Source: Schoenoplectus triqueter (lineage: Eukaryota > Streptophyta > Magnoliopsida > Poales > Cyperaceae). Taken from it: 64,000 nucleotides of DNA. Shown here piece by piece: positions 11,201 to 23,700 of this stretch. The stretch's first letter is position 1, and the number at the start of each line of letters is the position of its first letter. The stretch covers positions 101,655-165,654 of the forward strand of contig CAXKVV010002152.1 of the NCBI GenBank assembly GCA_964058805.1. Reading direction: 5' to 3'. Position numbers and translations under genes: made by a program. The notes under the pieces were generated by a model. The model was not told where the DNA came from and did not search any database. It worked only from the letters and a program-made list of their open reading frames with translations.

Positions 11201-11231
11201 GCACAACTGATCAGTTAAAACCCAAACTGAC

Positions 11232-11275
11232 CCCTATATAAGCCCTAGCAACTGAGAAGTGGGGAGAGGGAGCCA
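11232..11275 (+). promoter_or_regulatory. Candidate LTR core promoter (TATA box)
   Basis: CCCCTATATAAGCCC (TATATA at 11235-11240) sits in an otherwise gene-free stretch in the same orientation as gag-pol and is followed about 25-30 bp later by purine-rich GTGGGGAGAGGG. This is the classical layout of a plant LTR U3/R boundary. No transcript evidence is available. Confidence 0.5.
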
Positions 11276-12423
11276 TTATATACCCTGAGTAGATCCAGTA
11301 GCTAAGGCAATCCCATTTTTGAAGAGGCATTCATGTACATACTACCCTCATCAGCAGAAACCTCACTCATGCTAATTGATCTCGGTCAAGAACTTGAGAA
11401 CTTAGCAAAAACAGTAGAATCCTAGCTAATTGGTCCCAATTGAGGAAAGGTGGAGGCTATGATCAAGATTCAAGAAGATTCAAGAAGAAATGGTGATTGA
11501 TCAATTGATAGTAGATTCAATTGAATCTCTCAATTAGATCATACCAATCCTCCTTCCACAGGCTTCATCAATTGTGTATACATTCTAAGGTTTGGTAATT
11601 TTGTAAGAAAAGATGAAGCTTTCCCTCCTTTATTTGAATTTTTTTTTATTTTCTGTTAAAACTTTCCTTTTTAATCCCTTGACTATTTCTTTGAAGTTTC
11701 TTTTGAAGATTTTTTTTAGCTTTAATTCATTCTTCTTGATTCACCTTTCATTTCGATTCTTCTACTGTTTTGTTTCAATTAGCCTAAATTGAGTATCAGC
11801 AATAAAAGGGAAGAAATAGCTTAACAAAAGGTTAGTAGTAGAGCAAATATATTGCCTCCTAACCCTCATCTATAGCTGGTCGAAGACTAAAGTCTCCCAG
11901 TTCCAATTAGTGATCTGATCAGATTGCAATTAGAGCATAATTTGGAAATCCACAAAGAAAATTGCTGTTAAACCGAGAAATGTGATATCCAACACTGGTA
12001 GTCCATACAAATTGATGCTTGAGCCTCGTGATATGATAGTTAGCACTAGGATTATAAGAATCGATGAAGAATTAGCTCAGGTAAGCATTCAAACATGAAG
12101 AAGTAAGAGCCAAGAACTCCTCGGTACCGAATTGGTACTAAACAGCAAAACGGTACAGGCTCAGCCGATTACCCACCGCATGGATGTGCTCAACAAAGGT
12201 ATTACTGTATTCACCTTGCTCCGGCGACGCTAGTGACATTGGCTGATCTCCGATCACCAAACCCGATCGACGGGAAGCCACCTCCGCGCGAATCTTGAAG
12301 TACCAACAAGTCGGGAAGGCTAAGGAGTTCCTCTGCGTAACTATTAAAGCACTCGCGAATCTTGAAGCTCGTCGATGCATGTGATCTATCAAGAGTTTAA
12401 GGGGTCAAAACAGGAAGAGGATC
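11276..12423 (+). other. LTR-like non-coding DNA with a GC-richer island
   Basis: Downstream of the TATA box there is AT-rich leader-like sequence, then a GC-richer patch at about 12120-12390 in which GCGAATCTTGAAG occurs twice about 65 bp apart. An open frame crosses the patch on the minus strand but shows no recognisable domain. A captured gene fragment is possible but unproven. Confidence 0.35.
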
Positions 12424-12664
12424 TGGGCCTTAAATTTATTGAATACACATCTCAATTGAATCCAACGGCCCAAGAGCATCTAAACATTTTAACTGAAATC
12501 TGCACTAATCTCAACATGATCCAACGGGTAGTATTAGATGCTGTATTTGATTGTGGCCCAGAGTAAGAGCCGGCCCAATTCAGAAAAAGTAAAAGGGAAA
12601 ATAAACTGGGCCCAATTCGTATTAAAATAAGAAGATTAAAACTTGGCCCAGTCAATTAAGCCCA
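12424..12664. promoter_or_regulatory. Cluster of GGCCCA/TGGGCC motifs
   Basis: GGCCCA or its complement occurs at least six times within about 240 bp (for example 12555, 12572, 12608, 12645), far above the surrounding AT-rich DNA. In plants this is the core of site II elements bound by TCP factors and is common in promoters. No downstream gene is visible, so function is uncertain. Confidence 0.35.
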
Positions 12665-14050
12665 TTAAGTTAATAACAGAATATTAAAATTAAATAGTAA
12701 ATAAATGATTTGAAAATGCTCCTGAACTCCAAATTGACTCAAATTTGTTTCTAAAGTTTCCTTATTTTTCATACTATTTTTCTATACAATAATATTCTAG
12801 TTTTAAAAATATAATCATGATAAAACAATTTAAAAGCAAAAGACACTACCTATATTGATATATTTGACCTAGCTTTGACTTGTCATTTTAAATACTATAA
12901 AAATTCCAAAAATACAAATAAAAATTATAAATAATAACTAGATATATTTTAGTGATTTTTCAAGTGATTTTCCATGAAATAATAATGATGATAGTAATAT
13001 ACTATAATAAATAGTGAGATTAGCTATATTCTTTGATAAAAAAAATATATAATAATAATAATAGATATTATATTGATATTTTCTGTAAAAAGAATAATAA
13101 AAATAAATAGCACAAAATATATAAAAATATAATACCATGGTAATAAATAGTAAAATACATTTTCTTTTATAATAAAGAATGATAATATAGTTTTATAATA
13201 TGAATTGTATTTCTTTTATTTCTATACAAACATATACAATAAAAAATATACTTTTGATGAATAAAATATAATAAAAAATAATAGTTGTAATAAAAACATA
13301 ATGAATTTCATCTCTTATGACTATTTTCAACTAGTAATAAAAAATCCTATACTTTTCTATAGATAATAAATAGAAATAATAAAAATAGATATAATAAATA
13401 GTATAATAAATAGGATAGAATATTAGTAATGATTTCTTTTTAGCTATTATAGATATTAAAAATAAAACAAAAAATAAAAAAAATAATAATAATAGTAAAA
13501 TAGTATAGCTAACCACCTTTTAATTTTGTAAATGATTCTTACATAATGAATAGCATTTCAATATAATAGAATATAATAATAAAATTCTATTACTTTGGCT
13601 ATTATAAACATTTTAAAAATACAAATAAAAATTATAGCCATTTTATTTTCTATTATTTTTGTAAGTGATTTTCTACAGAATAAATAGAGTTTAGAAATAA
13701 TAAAAAATAAAATTTTACTACTTTAGCTATTATAAAAATCCCAAAAATATAAATGAAACTCTAATTAATAGCTACCCCTTTTCTTATTATTTTTGTAAAT
13801 AATTTTCTACATAGATAAATAGAGTTTAAGAAATAAAAATAATAATAATAAAAAATATAATAATAGTAATAAGAATATAATAATAATAATAATAACAATA
13901 ATAATAATAATAATAATAAATAAATGCATCTTCATAATAGAAATAATAATGGAAGATATTACATAATAGACTTTGTGCATTTTAGAAATGAATAAACATG
14001 CTCACATAAGGAGTGTAGAGCCACGTAAGAATATTTGCACACGTGATATA
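12665..14050. other. AT-rich low-complexity DNA with (AAT)n
   Basis: About 1.4 kb is dominated by A/T-only words, with repeated short phrases such as TTTTGTAAATGATTTTCTACA at irregular spacing and a clear (AAT)n run at about 13840-13922. No coding potential is seen. Confidence 0.8.
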
Positions 14051-14059
14051 ACATTTAGA

Positions 14060-14600
14060 ATGATTAGTCAAGACGAGAACATCTTGACGTAAGATGATTA
14101 AGGCTTTAATAGCAATACAAGAAGATATGTCGAGACAAGAACATCTTGACGCTTAATGAAGAATAACAAGATACGTTGAGACAAGAACATCTTGACGAGA
14201 GATGAATAAGGCTTTGATAGCAACATGAAGGAACATGTCGAGACAAGAACATCTTGACACTTGATGAAGAATAACCAGAGCTATGATACTAACATGGAGA
14301 TGTATGTCGACTCTGAAGAAGAAGAACATTACGATGTCCTAGATAGGTGACATCTTAATGACTCGCTGCCATGAGCAAGTAACTCATGATTGAATACGCT
14401 CACACAAGGGGTGTAGGGCAACATAGTAATTTTGCACAAGTAATGCAACACGTAGAATGATTAGTTGAGACAAGAACATCTCGACGCTCGCTGAAGAATG
14501 ACCAAAGCTACGACATCAGCATGGAGAGATATGTCGACTTTGAAGAAGAAGAACATTACGATGTCCGAGCGAAGTGACATCTTAATGACTCGGTGTCATG
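14060..14600 (+). repeat. Minisatellite-like block, GAGACAAGAACATCTTGACG motif
   Basis: The phrase GAGACAAGAACATCTTGACG, or a one- to two-base variant, occurs at about 14069, 14132, 14177, 14241 and 14467, with alternating spacers related to ATGAAGAATAACAAG. The motif AAGAACATCTTGACG contains the near-palindrome AAGATGTTCTT in reverse. A second set around GAAGAAGAACATTACGATGTCC is duplicated near 14315 and 14540. Confidence 0.8.
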
Positions 14601-14639
14601 AACAAGTAATTCATGACCATTTGAGCTAGCAAGACTGAA

Positions 14640-15245
14640 CTCATCCGTCGATGGGTTTGTCTCCTGGTTCATCTCCCGAGACTGTGAGATTGAATCGGTC
14701 TGTAGGTAGATTCATCCACAAAACAGTGAATGTGAACCGTTCTGTAGGTATGTTCCTTCACTAACACATGCCTCAATGTTGAACTGGCTCAGCGCTTCAG
14801 GTTTGACATTGTGTGCAATTGTGTTTCCTAGGTTCATGAATCGGCTTAGTGCTTCGAATTCATGATCTAGAAGATCGGTGAGAAGAAACACGTGGGCCAT
14901 ATCCACCCTTTTCCTGATTCACCAACCTCAAGATCAACCGGCTCAGCGCTTCGAGTTGTATTTTGTGTGATTGGTTGTTGACTAGTTAAGATTGAACCGA
15001 TCTGTTTGTAGGTTTATCTTCTAGATCAACGGAGGTCGAGTCGTTCTGTATGTAGACTCACCTCAAGCCCCCTATGAAGAGATTAACCTGGTCTGTAGGT
15101 AAGGTTACATCTCGAGGTGGCATGGACTGAACCGATCTGTTTGTAGGTTCGTCCTCCATAGGACAAAACCGATCTGTTTGTAGGTTTGTCTTCCATAGAT
15201 TGAACTGATCTGTTTGTAGGTTCATCTTTCGTAGACCCCTTTTTA
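14640..15245 (+). repeat. Diverged repeats, GATCTGTTTGTAGGTTCATC motif
   Basis: About eight variants of an (A/G)ATCTGT(TT)GTAGGT(T/A)(C/T)(A/G)TC motif occur between 14695 and 15230, the last three at roughly 45-bp spacing and nearly identical. Repeats of this kind are common in LTR U5 or leader DNA; membership of the Tat element is inferred from position. Confidence 0.75.
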
Positions 15246-15453
15246 TGAAATTAGACGACCACTTGACCATCTTTTAACTATACTATTTGCTTCTCTCTTT
15301 CAAAGATCCAGAGGTGCCTCGAGGTTAGTAGCCCAGGGTAATTAACGGTGGGGGCTTGCGCCCACCGGAATCTACAAGAACTCACAATCACTAAAAACCC
15401 CCTGAATGTGCATCCAAATATCTCTAAACGGCAGAATCGGCCGACACCCAGCA

Positions 15454-15682
15454 GATGCACGCTCGGGAGGGATCTCCGTGTCCTTCTTCCGCAACCCATC
15501 GCCCAGCGGCGGTGCGGAGCGCGCGAAAAAGGGTCGCACAGGATCTGGCACGCCCAGTGGGACTATCAAAATAAACTCAGGGAATATAAGATTTGGATGC
15601 ACGCTCGGGAGGGATCTCCGTGTCCTTCTTCCGCATCCCATCGCCCAGCGGCGGTGCGGAGCGCGCGAAAAAGGGTTGCACA
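15454..15682 (+). repeat. Duplicated 87-bp LTR terminus flanking a PBS-like leader
   Basis: Two 87-bp copies (15454-15540 and 15596-15682) share GATGCACGCTCGGGAGGGAT through GCGCGCGAAAAAGGGT and both end GCACA; they differ at a few bases (GCAACCC/GCATCCC, GTCGCACA/GTTGCACA). The first is followed by a PBS-like motif and a short leader, the second directly by satellite. The simplest reading is LTR end, primer site, about 30 bp of internal sequence, then a second LTR end after a large deletion. Confidence 0.75.
15546..15563 (+). promoter_or_regulatory. Primer-binding-site-like motif
   Basis: TGGCACGCCCAGTGGGAC begins five bases after the CACA of an LTR-like terminus. A TGG start (complement of a tRNA CCA end) just inside the 5' LTR is how plant gypsy elements prime reverse transcription, and GC-rich sites of this shape are seen in Tat-clade elements. 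I have not assigned the tRNA. Confidence 0.65.
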
Positions 15683-18600
15683 GAACGTTCAACGATACTA
15701 ATTTTGCGTAAAAATTAAGTTAGATGCATTAAAAAGCTGTTGAAAGAAGTTGTTTGATTTTTTTATTTTTGGCTGAATAAATACTCAAAATATTGTGAAA
15801 ATTAATAAATTTACTCCTAATTATGCCAATTGTAAGATTGTCAAATTAACACTTCGATATTAATATCGTACGAGACTAATTTTTCGTAAAACATAAGTAA
15901 GATACATTACAAACAACTGTTTAACCAAGCTCTTTAAGATTTAAAACATTCATTGTCCATTACTACATATAATTTCATGAAAATTAATATAATTACTCCT
16001 AATTATACCTATTAGGAGAATATCCAATTAAAACTTCGATATGAATATTCTACGACACTAATTTTGCACAAAACATAAGTAAGATGCATTAAAAATAGCT
16101 GTTTAAACATGTTGATTGAGATTTTAAAATATTTTATCCGCATAACTGTATATAATTTCAGACAAATTCATATAATTACTCCTACTTATGCATATTATAA
16201 TACTTTCGAATTAAAACATCGATATGAATATTCTATGACGCTTATTTGTCATAAAACATAAGTAAGATGCATTAAAAAGTGCTATTTAAACAAGTTGTTT
16301 GACTTTTTTTAAATTTTTGGCCGCATAAATACACATAATTTCATGAAAATTAATGTGAATACTCTTAATTATGCCTATTGTAAGATTGTCCAATTAATAC
16401 TTCGATGTGAATATCCTACAACACTAATTTTTCATAAAACAGAAGTAAAATACATTAGAAACTACTGTTTAAACAAGTTATTTCAGTTTTTCAAAATTTT
16501 TGGCCGCATAACTACAAATAATTTCATGCAAATTAATATAATCACTTCTAATTATGTCTATTATAAGATTTTCTAATTAAAACTTCGATATGAACATTCT
16601 ATGATGCTAATTTTGCACAAAACATAAGGATAATGTGTTAAAAACTGCTGTTTAAACAAATTGTTTGAGATTTTCAAAATTTTTGGCCGCCTAGCTACTC
16701 AAAATTTCATGAAAATTAATATAATTACTCCTAATTATGCCTATTATGAGGTTGTCTAATTAACACTTCGAAATGAATTTCCTACGATACTAATTTTTCA
16801 TAAAACATAAGTAAGATATATTAGAAATTGGTGTTCAAACGAGTTATTTATGATTTTTAACATTTTTTTACCACATAACTACACATAATTTCATGAAAAT
16901 TAATATAATTACTTCTAACTATGCCTATTAGAAGATAATCCAATTAACACATCGATATGAACGTTCAACGACAGTAATTTTGCGTAAAAATTAAGTAAGA
17001 TGCATTAAAAGCTGTTTGAAGAAGTTGTTTGAATTTTTTTTCATTTTTGGCTGAATAAATACTGAAAATTTCATGAAAATTAATAAATTTACTTCTAATT
17101 ATGCCTATGGTAAGATTATCCATTTAACACTTCGATATTAATATCCTACGAGACTAATTTTTCATAAAACATAAGTAAGATACATTACAAACAACTGTTT
17201 AACCAACTTGTTTAATATTTAAAACATTCATTGTCCATTACTATATATAATTTCATCAAAATTAATATAATTACTCCTAATTAGACCTATTAGGAGAATA
17301 TCCAATTAAAACTTCGATATGAATATTCTACGACACTAATTTTGCACAAAACATAAGTAAGATGCATTAAAAATAGCTGTTTAAACATGTTGATTGAGCT
17401 TTTAAAATATTTTATCCGCATAACCGCATATAATTTCATGCAAATTAATATAATTACTCCTAATTATGCATATTATAATACTATCGAATTAAAACATCGA
17501 TATGAATATTTTATGACGCATATTTCGCACAAAACAAAGTAAGATGCATTAAAAACTTCTATTTAAATAAGTTATTTCACTTTTTTAAAATTTTTGGCCG
17601 CATAAATATACATAATTTCATGAAAATTAATGTGATTACCTTTAATTATGCCTATTGTAAGATTGACCAATTAATACTTAGATATGAATATCCTACGACA
17701 CTAATTTTCCATAAAACATAAGTAAAATACATTAGAAACTACTGTTTAAACAAGTTATTTCAGTTTTTCAAAATTTTTGGCCGCATAACTACATATAATT
17801 TCATACAAATTAATATAATCACTTCTAATTATGCCTATTATAAAATTTTCCAATTAAAACTTTGATATGAACATTCTACGATGCTAATTTTGCACAAAAC
17901 ATAAGCAATATGTGTTAAAAACTGCTGTTTAAACAAGTTGTTTGAGATTTTCAAAAATTTTGGCCGCCTAGCTACTCATAATTTCATGAAAATTAATATA
18001 ATTACTCCTAATTATGCCTATTATGAGGTTGTCCAATTAACACTTCGAAATGAATATCCTACAATACTAATCTTTCATAAAACTTAAGTAAGATGTATTA
18101 GAAACTGCTGTTCAAACGAGTTATTTAATATTTTTAACATTGTTTGCCTCATAACTACACATAATTTCGTGAAAATTAATACAATTACTCCTAACTATGC
18201 CTATTAGAAGATTATCCAATTAACACATCGATATGAACGTACAACGACACTAATTTTGCATAAAAAATTAAGTAAGATGCATTAAAAATCTGATGAAAGA
18301 AGTTGTTTGATTTTTATTTAATTTTTGGTTAATAAATACGCAAAATATCATGAAAATTAATAAATTTATTCCTAATTATGCCTATTGTAAGATTATCCAA
18401 TTAACACTTCGATATTAATATCCTACGAGACTAATTTTTCATAAAACATAAGTAAGATACATTACAAACTACTGTTTAACCAAGTTGTTTAAAATTTAAA
18501 ATATTCATTATCCATTACTACATATAATTTCGTAAAAATTAATATAATTACTCCTAATTATACCTATTTGGGGAATATCCAATTAAACCTTCGATATGAA

Positions 18601-20782
18601 TATTCTACGACAGTAATTTTGCACAAAACATAAGTAAGATGCATTAAAACAGCAGTTTAAACATGTTGATTGAGCTTTTAAAATATTTTATCCGCATAAG
18701 TGCATATAATTTCACACAAATTAATATAATTACTCCTAATTATGCATATTATAATACTATCGAATTAAAACATCGATATGAATATTCTATGATGCTTATT
18801 TTGCACAAAACATAAGTAAGATGCATTAAAAACTGCTATTTAAACAAGTTATTTGACTTTTTTAAAATTTTTGGCCGCATAAATACACATAATTTCATAA
18901 AAAATAATGTAATTACTCTTAAATATGCCTATTATAAGATTGTCTAATTAACACTTCGATATGAATATCCTACGACACTAATTTTTCATAAAACAGAAGT
19001 AAAATACATTAGAAACTACTGTTTAAACAAGTTATTTCAGATTTTTAAAATTTTTGGCCACATAACTACAAATAATTTCATGCAAATTAATATTATCACT
19101 CCTAATTATGTCTATTATAAGATTTTCCAATTAAAACTTCGATATTAACATTTTGTGATGCTAATTTTCCAAAAAAACATAAGGAATATATGTTAAAAAC
19201 TGCTGTTTAAACAAGTTGTTTGAGATTTTCAAAATTTTTTGTCCGCCTAGCTACTCATAATTTCGTGAAAATTCATATAATTACTCCTAATTATGCCTAT
19301 TATGAGGTTGTCCAATTAACACTTCGAAATGAATATCCTACGATACTAATTTTTCATAAAATATAAGTAAGATATATTAGAAACTGGTGTTCAAACGAGT
19401 TGTTTAAGATTTTTAACATTTTTTACCTCATAACTACACATAATTTCGTGAAAATTAATACAGTTACTCCTAACTATGCCTATTAGAAGATTATCCAATT
19501 AGCACGTCGATATGAACGTTCAACGACACTAATTTTGTGTAAAAATTAAGTAAGATGCATTAAAAAGCTGTTTAAAGAAGTTGTTTGATTTTTTTTTTAT
19601 TTTTGGCTGAATAAATACTCAAAATATCATGAAAATTAATAAATTTACTCCTAATTATGCCAATTGTAAGATTGTCAAATTAACACTTCGATATTAATAT
19701 CGTACGAGACTAATTTTTCGTAAAACATAAGTAAGATACATTACAAACAACTGTTTAACCAACTTGTTTAATATTTAAAACATTCATTGTCCATTAATAC
19801 ATATAATTTCATGAAAATTAAAATAATTACTCATAATTATACCTATTAGGAGATTATCCAATTAAAACATCGATATGAATATTCTACGACACTTATTTTG
19901 CACAAAACATAAGTAAGATGCATTAAAAACAGCAGTTTAAACATGTTGATTGAGATTTTAAAATATTTTTTCCGCATAACTGCATATTATTTCATGCAAA
20001 TAAATATAATTACTCCTAATTATGCATATTATAATACTATCGAATGAAAACATCGATATGAATATTCTATGATGCACAAAACATAAGTAAGATGCACTAA
20101 AAGCTGCTATTTAAAGAAGTTGTTTGACTTTTTAAAAAATTTTGGCCGCATTAATACACATAATTTTGTGAAAATTAATGTAATTACTCTTAATTATGCC
20201 TATTATAATATTGTCTAATTAACACTTCGATATGAATATCCTACGACACTAATTTTTCATAAAACATAAGTAAAATACATTAGAAACTACTGTTTAAACA
20301 AGTTATTTCAGTTTTTCAAATTTTTTGACCGCATAACTACAAATAATTTCGTGCAAATTAATATAATCACTCCTAATTATGCCTATTATAAGATTTTCTA
20401 ATTAAAACTTCGATATGAACATTCTATGATGCAAATTTTGCACAAAACATAAGGAATATGTGTTAAAAACTGCCGTTTAAACAAGTTGTTTGAGATTTTC
20501 AAAAATTTTGGCCGCCTCTCTACTCATAATTTCGTGAAAATTAATATAATTACTCATAATTATGCCTATTATGAGGTTGTCCAATTAACACTTCGAAATG
20601 AATATCCTACGATACTAATTTTTCATAAAACATAAGTAAGATATATTAGAAACTGCTGTTCAAACGAGTTGTTTAAGATTTTTAATATGTTTTACCTCAT
20701 AACTACACATAATTTCGTGAAAATTAATAAAATTACTCCTAACTATGCCTATTAGAAGATTATCCAATTAACACATCGATAT
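15683..20782. repeat. Satellite super-unit 1 (A-B-C-D, 5,100 bp)
   Basis: Blocks start at each GAACGT of the first monomer type: A 15683, B 16959, C 18235, D 19514 (1276, 1276, 1279 and 1269 bp). This copy, next to the retroelement, carries private variants relative to copies 2-4, for example ACTTCTAAC near 16912 where the others have ACTCCTAAC, and CAACTGTTTAACCAAGCTC near 15914 where they have CAGCTGTTTAACCAAGCTA. Confidence 0.95.
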
Positions 20783-23700
20783 GAACGTTCAACGATACTA
20801 ATTTTGCGTAAAAATTAAGTTAGATGCATTAAAAAGCTGTTGAAAGAAGTTGTTTGATTTTTTTATTTTTGGCTGAATAAATACTCAAAATATTGTGAAA
20901 ATTAATAAATTTACTCCTAATTATGCCAATTGTAAGATTGTCAAATTAACACTTCGATATTAATATCGTACGAGACTAATTTTTCGTAAAACATAAGTAA
21001 GATACATTACAAACAGCTGTTTAACCAAGCTATTTAAGATTTAAAACATTCATTGTCCATTACTACATATAATTTCATGAAAATTAATATAATTACTCCT
21101 AATTATACCTATTAGGAGAATATCCAATTAAAACTTCGATATGAATATTCTACGACACTAATTTTGCACAAAACATAAGTAAGATGCATTAAAAATAGCT
21201 GTTTAAACATGTTGATTGAGATTTTAAAATATTTTATCCGCATAACTGTATATAATTTCAGACAAATTCATATAATTACTCCTACTTATGCATATTATAA
21301 TACTTTCAAATTAAAACATCGATATGAATATTCTATGACGCTTATTTGTCATAAAACATAAGTAAGATGCATTAAAAAGTGCTATTTAAACAAGTTGTTT
21401 GACTTTTTTTAAATTTTTGGCCGCATAAATACACATAATTTCATGAAAATTAATGTGAATACTCTTAATTATGCCTATTGTAAGATTGTCCAATTAATAC
21501 TTCGATGTGAATATCCTACAACACTAATTTTTCATAAAACAGAAGTAAAATACATTAGAAACTACTGTTTAAACAAGTTATTTCAGTTTTTCAAAATTTT
21601 TGGCCGCATAACTACAAATAATTTCATGCAAATTAATACAATCACTTCTAATTATGTCTATTATAAGATTTTCTAATTAAAACTTCGATATGAACATTCT
21701 ATGATGCTAATTTTGCACAAAACATAAGGATAATGTGTTAAAAACTGCTGTTTAAACAAATTGTTTGAGATTTTCAAAATTTTTGGCCGCCTAGCTACTC
21801 AAAATTTCGTGAAAATTAATATAATTACTCCTAATTATGCCTATTATGAGGTTGTCTAATTAACACTTCGAAATGAATTTCCTACGATACTAATTTTTCA
21901 TAAAACATAAGTAAGATATATTAGAAATTGGTGTTCAAACGAGTTATTTATGATTTTTAACATTTTTTTACCACATAACTACACATAATTTCATGAAAAT
22001 TAATATAATTACTCCTAACTATGCCTATTAGAAGATAATCCAATTAACACATCGATATGAACGTTCAACGACAGTAATTTTGCGTAAAAATTAAGTAAGA
22101 TGCATTAAAAGCTGTTTGAAGAAGTTGTTTGAATTTTTTTTCATTTTTGGCTGAATAAATACTGAAAATTTCATGAAAATTAATAAATTTACTTCTAATT
22201 ATGCCAATGGTAAGATTATCCATTTAACACTTCGATATTAATATCCTACGAGACTAATTTTTCATAAAACATAAGTAAGATACATTACAAACAGCTGTTT
22301 AACCAACTTGTTTAATATTTAAAACATTCATTGTCCATTACTATATATAATTTCATCAAAATTAATATAATTACTCCTAATTATACCTATTAGGAGAATA
22401 TCCAATTAAAACTTCGATATGAATATTCTACGACACTAATTTTGCACAAAACATAAGTAAGATGCATTAAAAATAGCTGTTTAAACATGTTGATTGAGCT
22501 TTTAAAATATTTTATCCGCATAACCGCATATAATTTCATGCAAATTAATATAATTACTCCTAATTATGCATATTATAATACTATCGAATTAAAACATCGA
22601 TATGAATATTTTATGACGCATATTTCGCACAAAACAAAGTAAGATGCATTAAAAACTTCTATTTAAATAAGTTATTTCACTTTTTTAAAATTTTTGGCCG
22701 CATAAATATACATAATTTCATGAAAATTAATGTGATTACCTTTAATTATGCCTATTGTAAGATTGACCAATTAATACTTAGATATGAATATCCTACGACA
22801 CTAATTTTCCATAAAACATAAGTAAAATACATTAGAAACTACTGTTTAAACAAGTTATTTCAGTTTTTCAAAATTTTTGGCCGCATAACTACATATAATT
22901 TCATACAAATTAATATAATCACTTCTAATTATGCCTATTATAAAATTTTCCAATTAAAACTTTGATATGAACATTATACGATGCTAATTTTGCACAAAAC
23001 ATAAGCAATATGTGTTAAAAACTGCTGTTTAAACAAGTTGTTTGAGATTTTCAAAAATTTTGGCCGCCTAGCTACTCATAATTTCATGAAAATTAATATA
23101 ATTACTCCTAATTATGCCTATTATGAGGTTGTCCAATTAACACTTCGAAATGAATATCCTACAATACTAATCTTTCATAAAACTTAAGTAAGATGTATTA
23201 GAAACTGCTGTTCAAACGAGTTATTTAATATTTTTAACATTGTTTGCCTCATAACTACACATAATTTCGTGAAAATTAATACAATTACTCCTAACTATGC
23301 CTATTAGAAGATTATCCAATTAACACATCGATATGAACGTACAACGACACTAATTTTGCATAAAAAATTAAGTAAGATGCATTAAAAATCTGATGAAAGA
23401 AGTTGTTTGATTTTTATTTAATTTTTGGTTAATAAATACGCAAAATATCATGAAAATTAATAAATTTATTCCTAATTATGCCTATTGTAAGATTGTCCAA
23501 TTAACACTTCGATATTAATATCCTACGAGACTAATTTTTCATAAAACATAAGTAAGATACATTACAAACTACTGTTTAACCAAGTTGTTTAAAATTTAAA
23601 ATATTCATTATCCATTACTACATATAATTTCGTAAAAATTAATATAATTACTCCTAATTATACCTATTTGGGGAATATCCAATTAAACCTTCGATATGAA

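Larger units (their letters stand above)
1..15682 (+). mobile_element. Tat-type LTR retrotransposon, 3' portion (possibly composite)
   Basis: The gag-pol frame, a long non-coding 3' region with tandem duplications, and an LTR-like terminus ending GCACA at 15682 are all in plus orientation, so one element or a tandem pair can explain the interval. Long 3' regions with tandem repeats are usual for Tat elements. The 5' LTR is outside the window, so the 3' LTR start cannot be fixed by comparison. Purine-tract candidates followed by TGT lie at 7291-7306 and 9158-9171. The right end meets satellite DNA directly. The interval 12.1-15.4 kb could be a different insertion, so single-element status is inference. 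Confidence 0.6.

Noticed and set aside
12138..12392. 84-codon minus-strand frame in a GC-richer patch
   Set aside because: No recognisable domain and no supporting splice context. A captured gene fragment remains possible but unsupported.
16343..16576. Recurrent 77-codon frame in the satellite (also at 21443, 26543, 31642, 39300)
   Set aside because: It recurs only because the 5.1-kb unit recurs, lacks conservation across monomers, and has the composition of the surrounding satellite.
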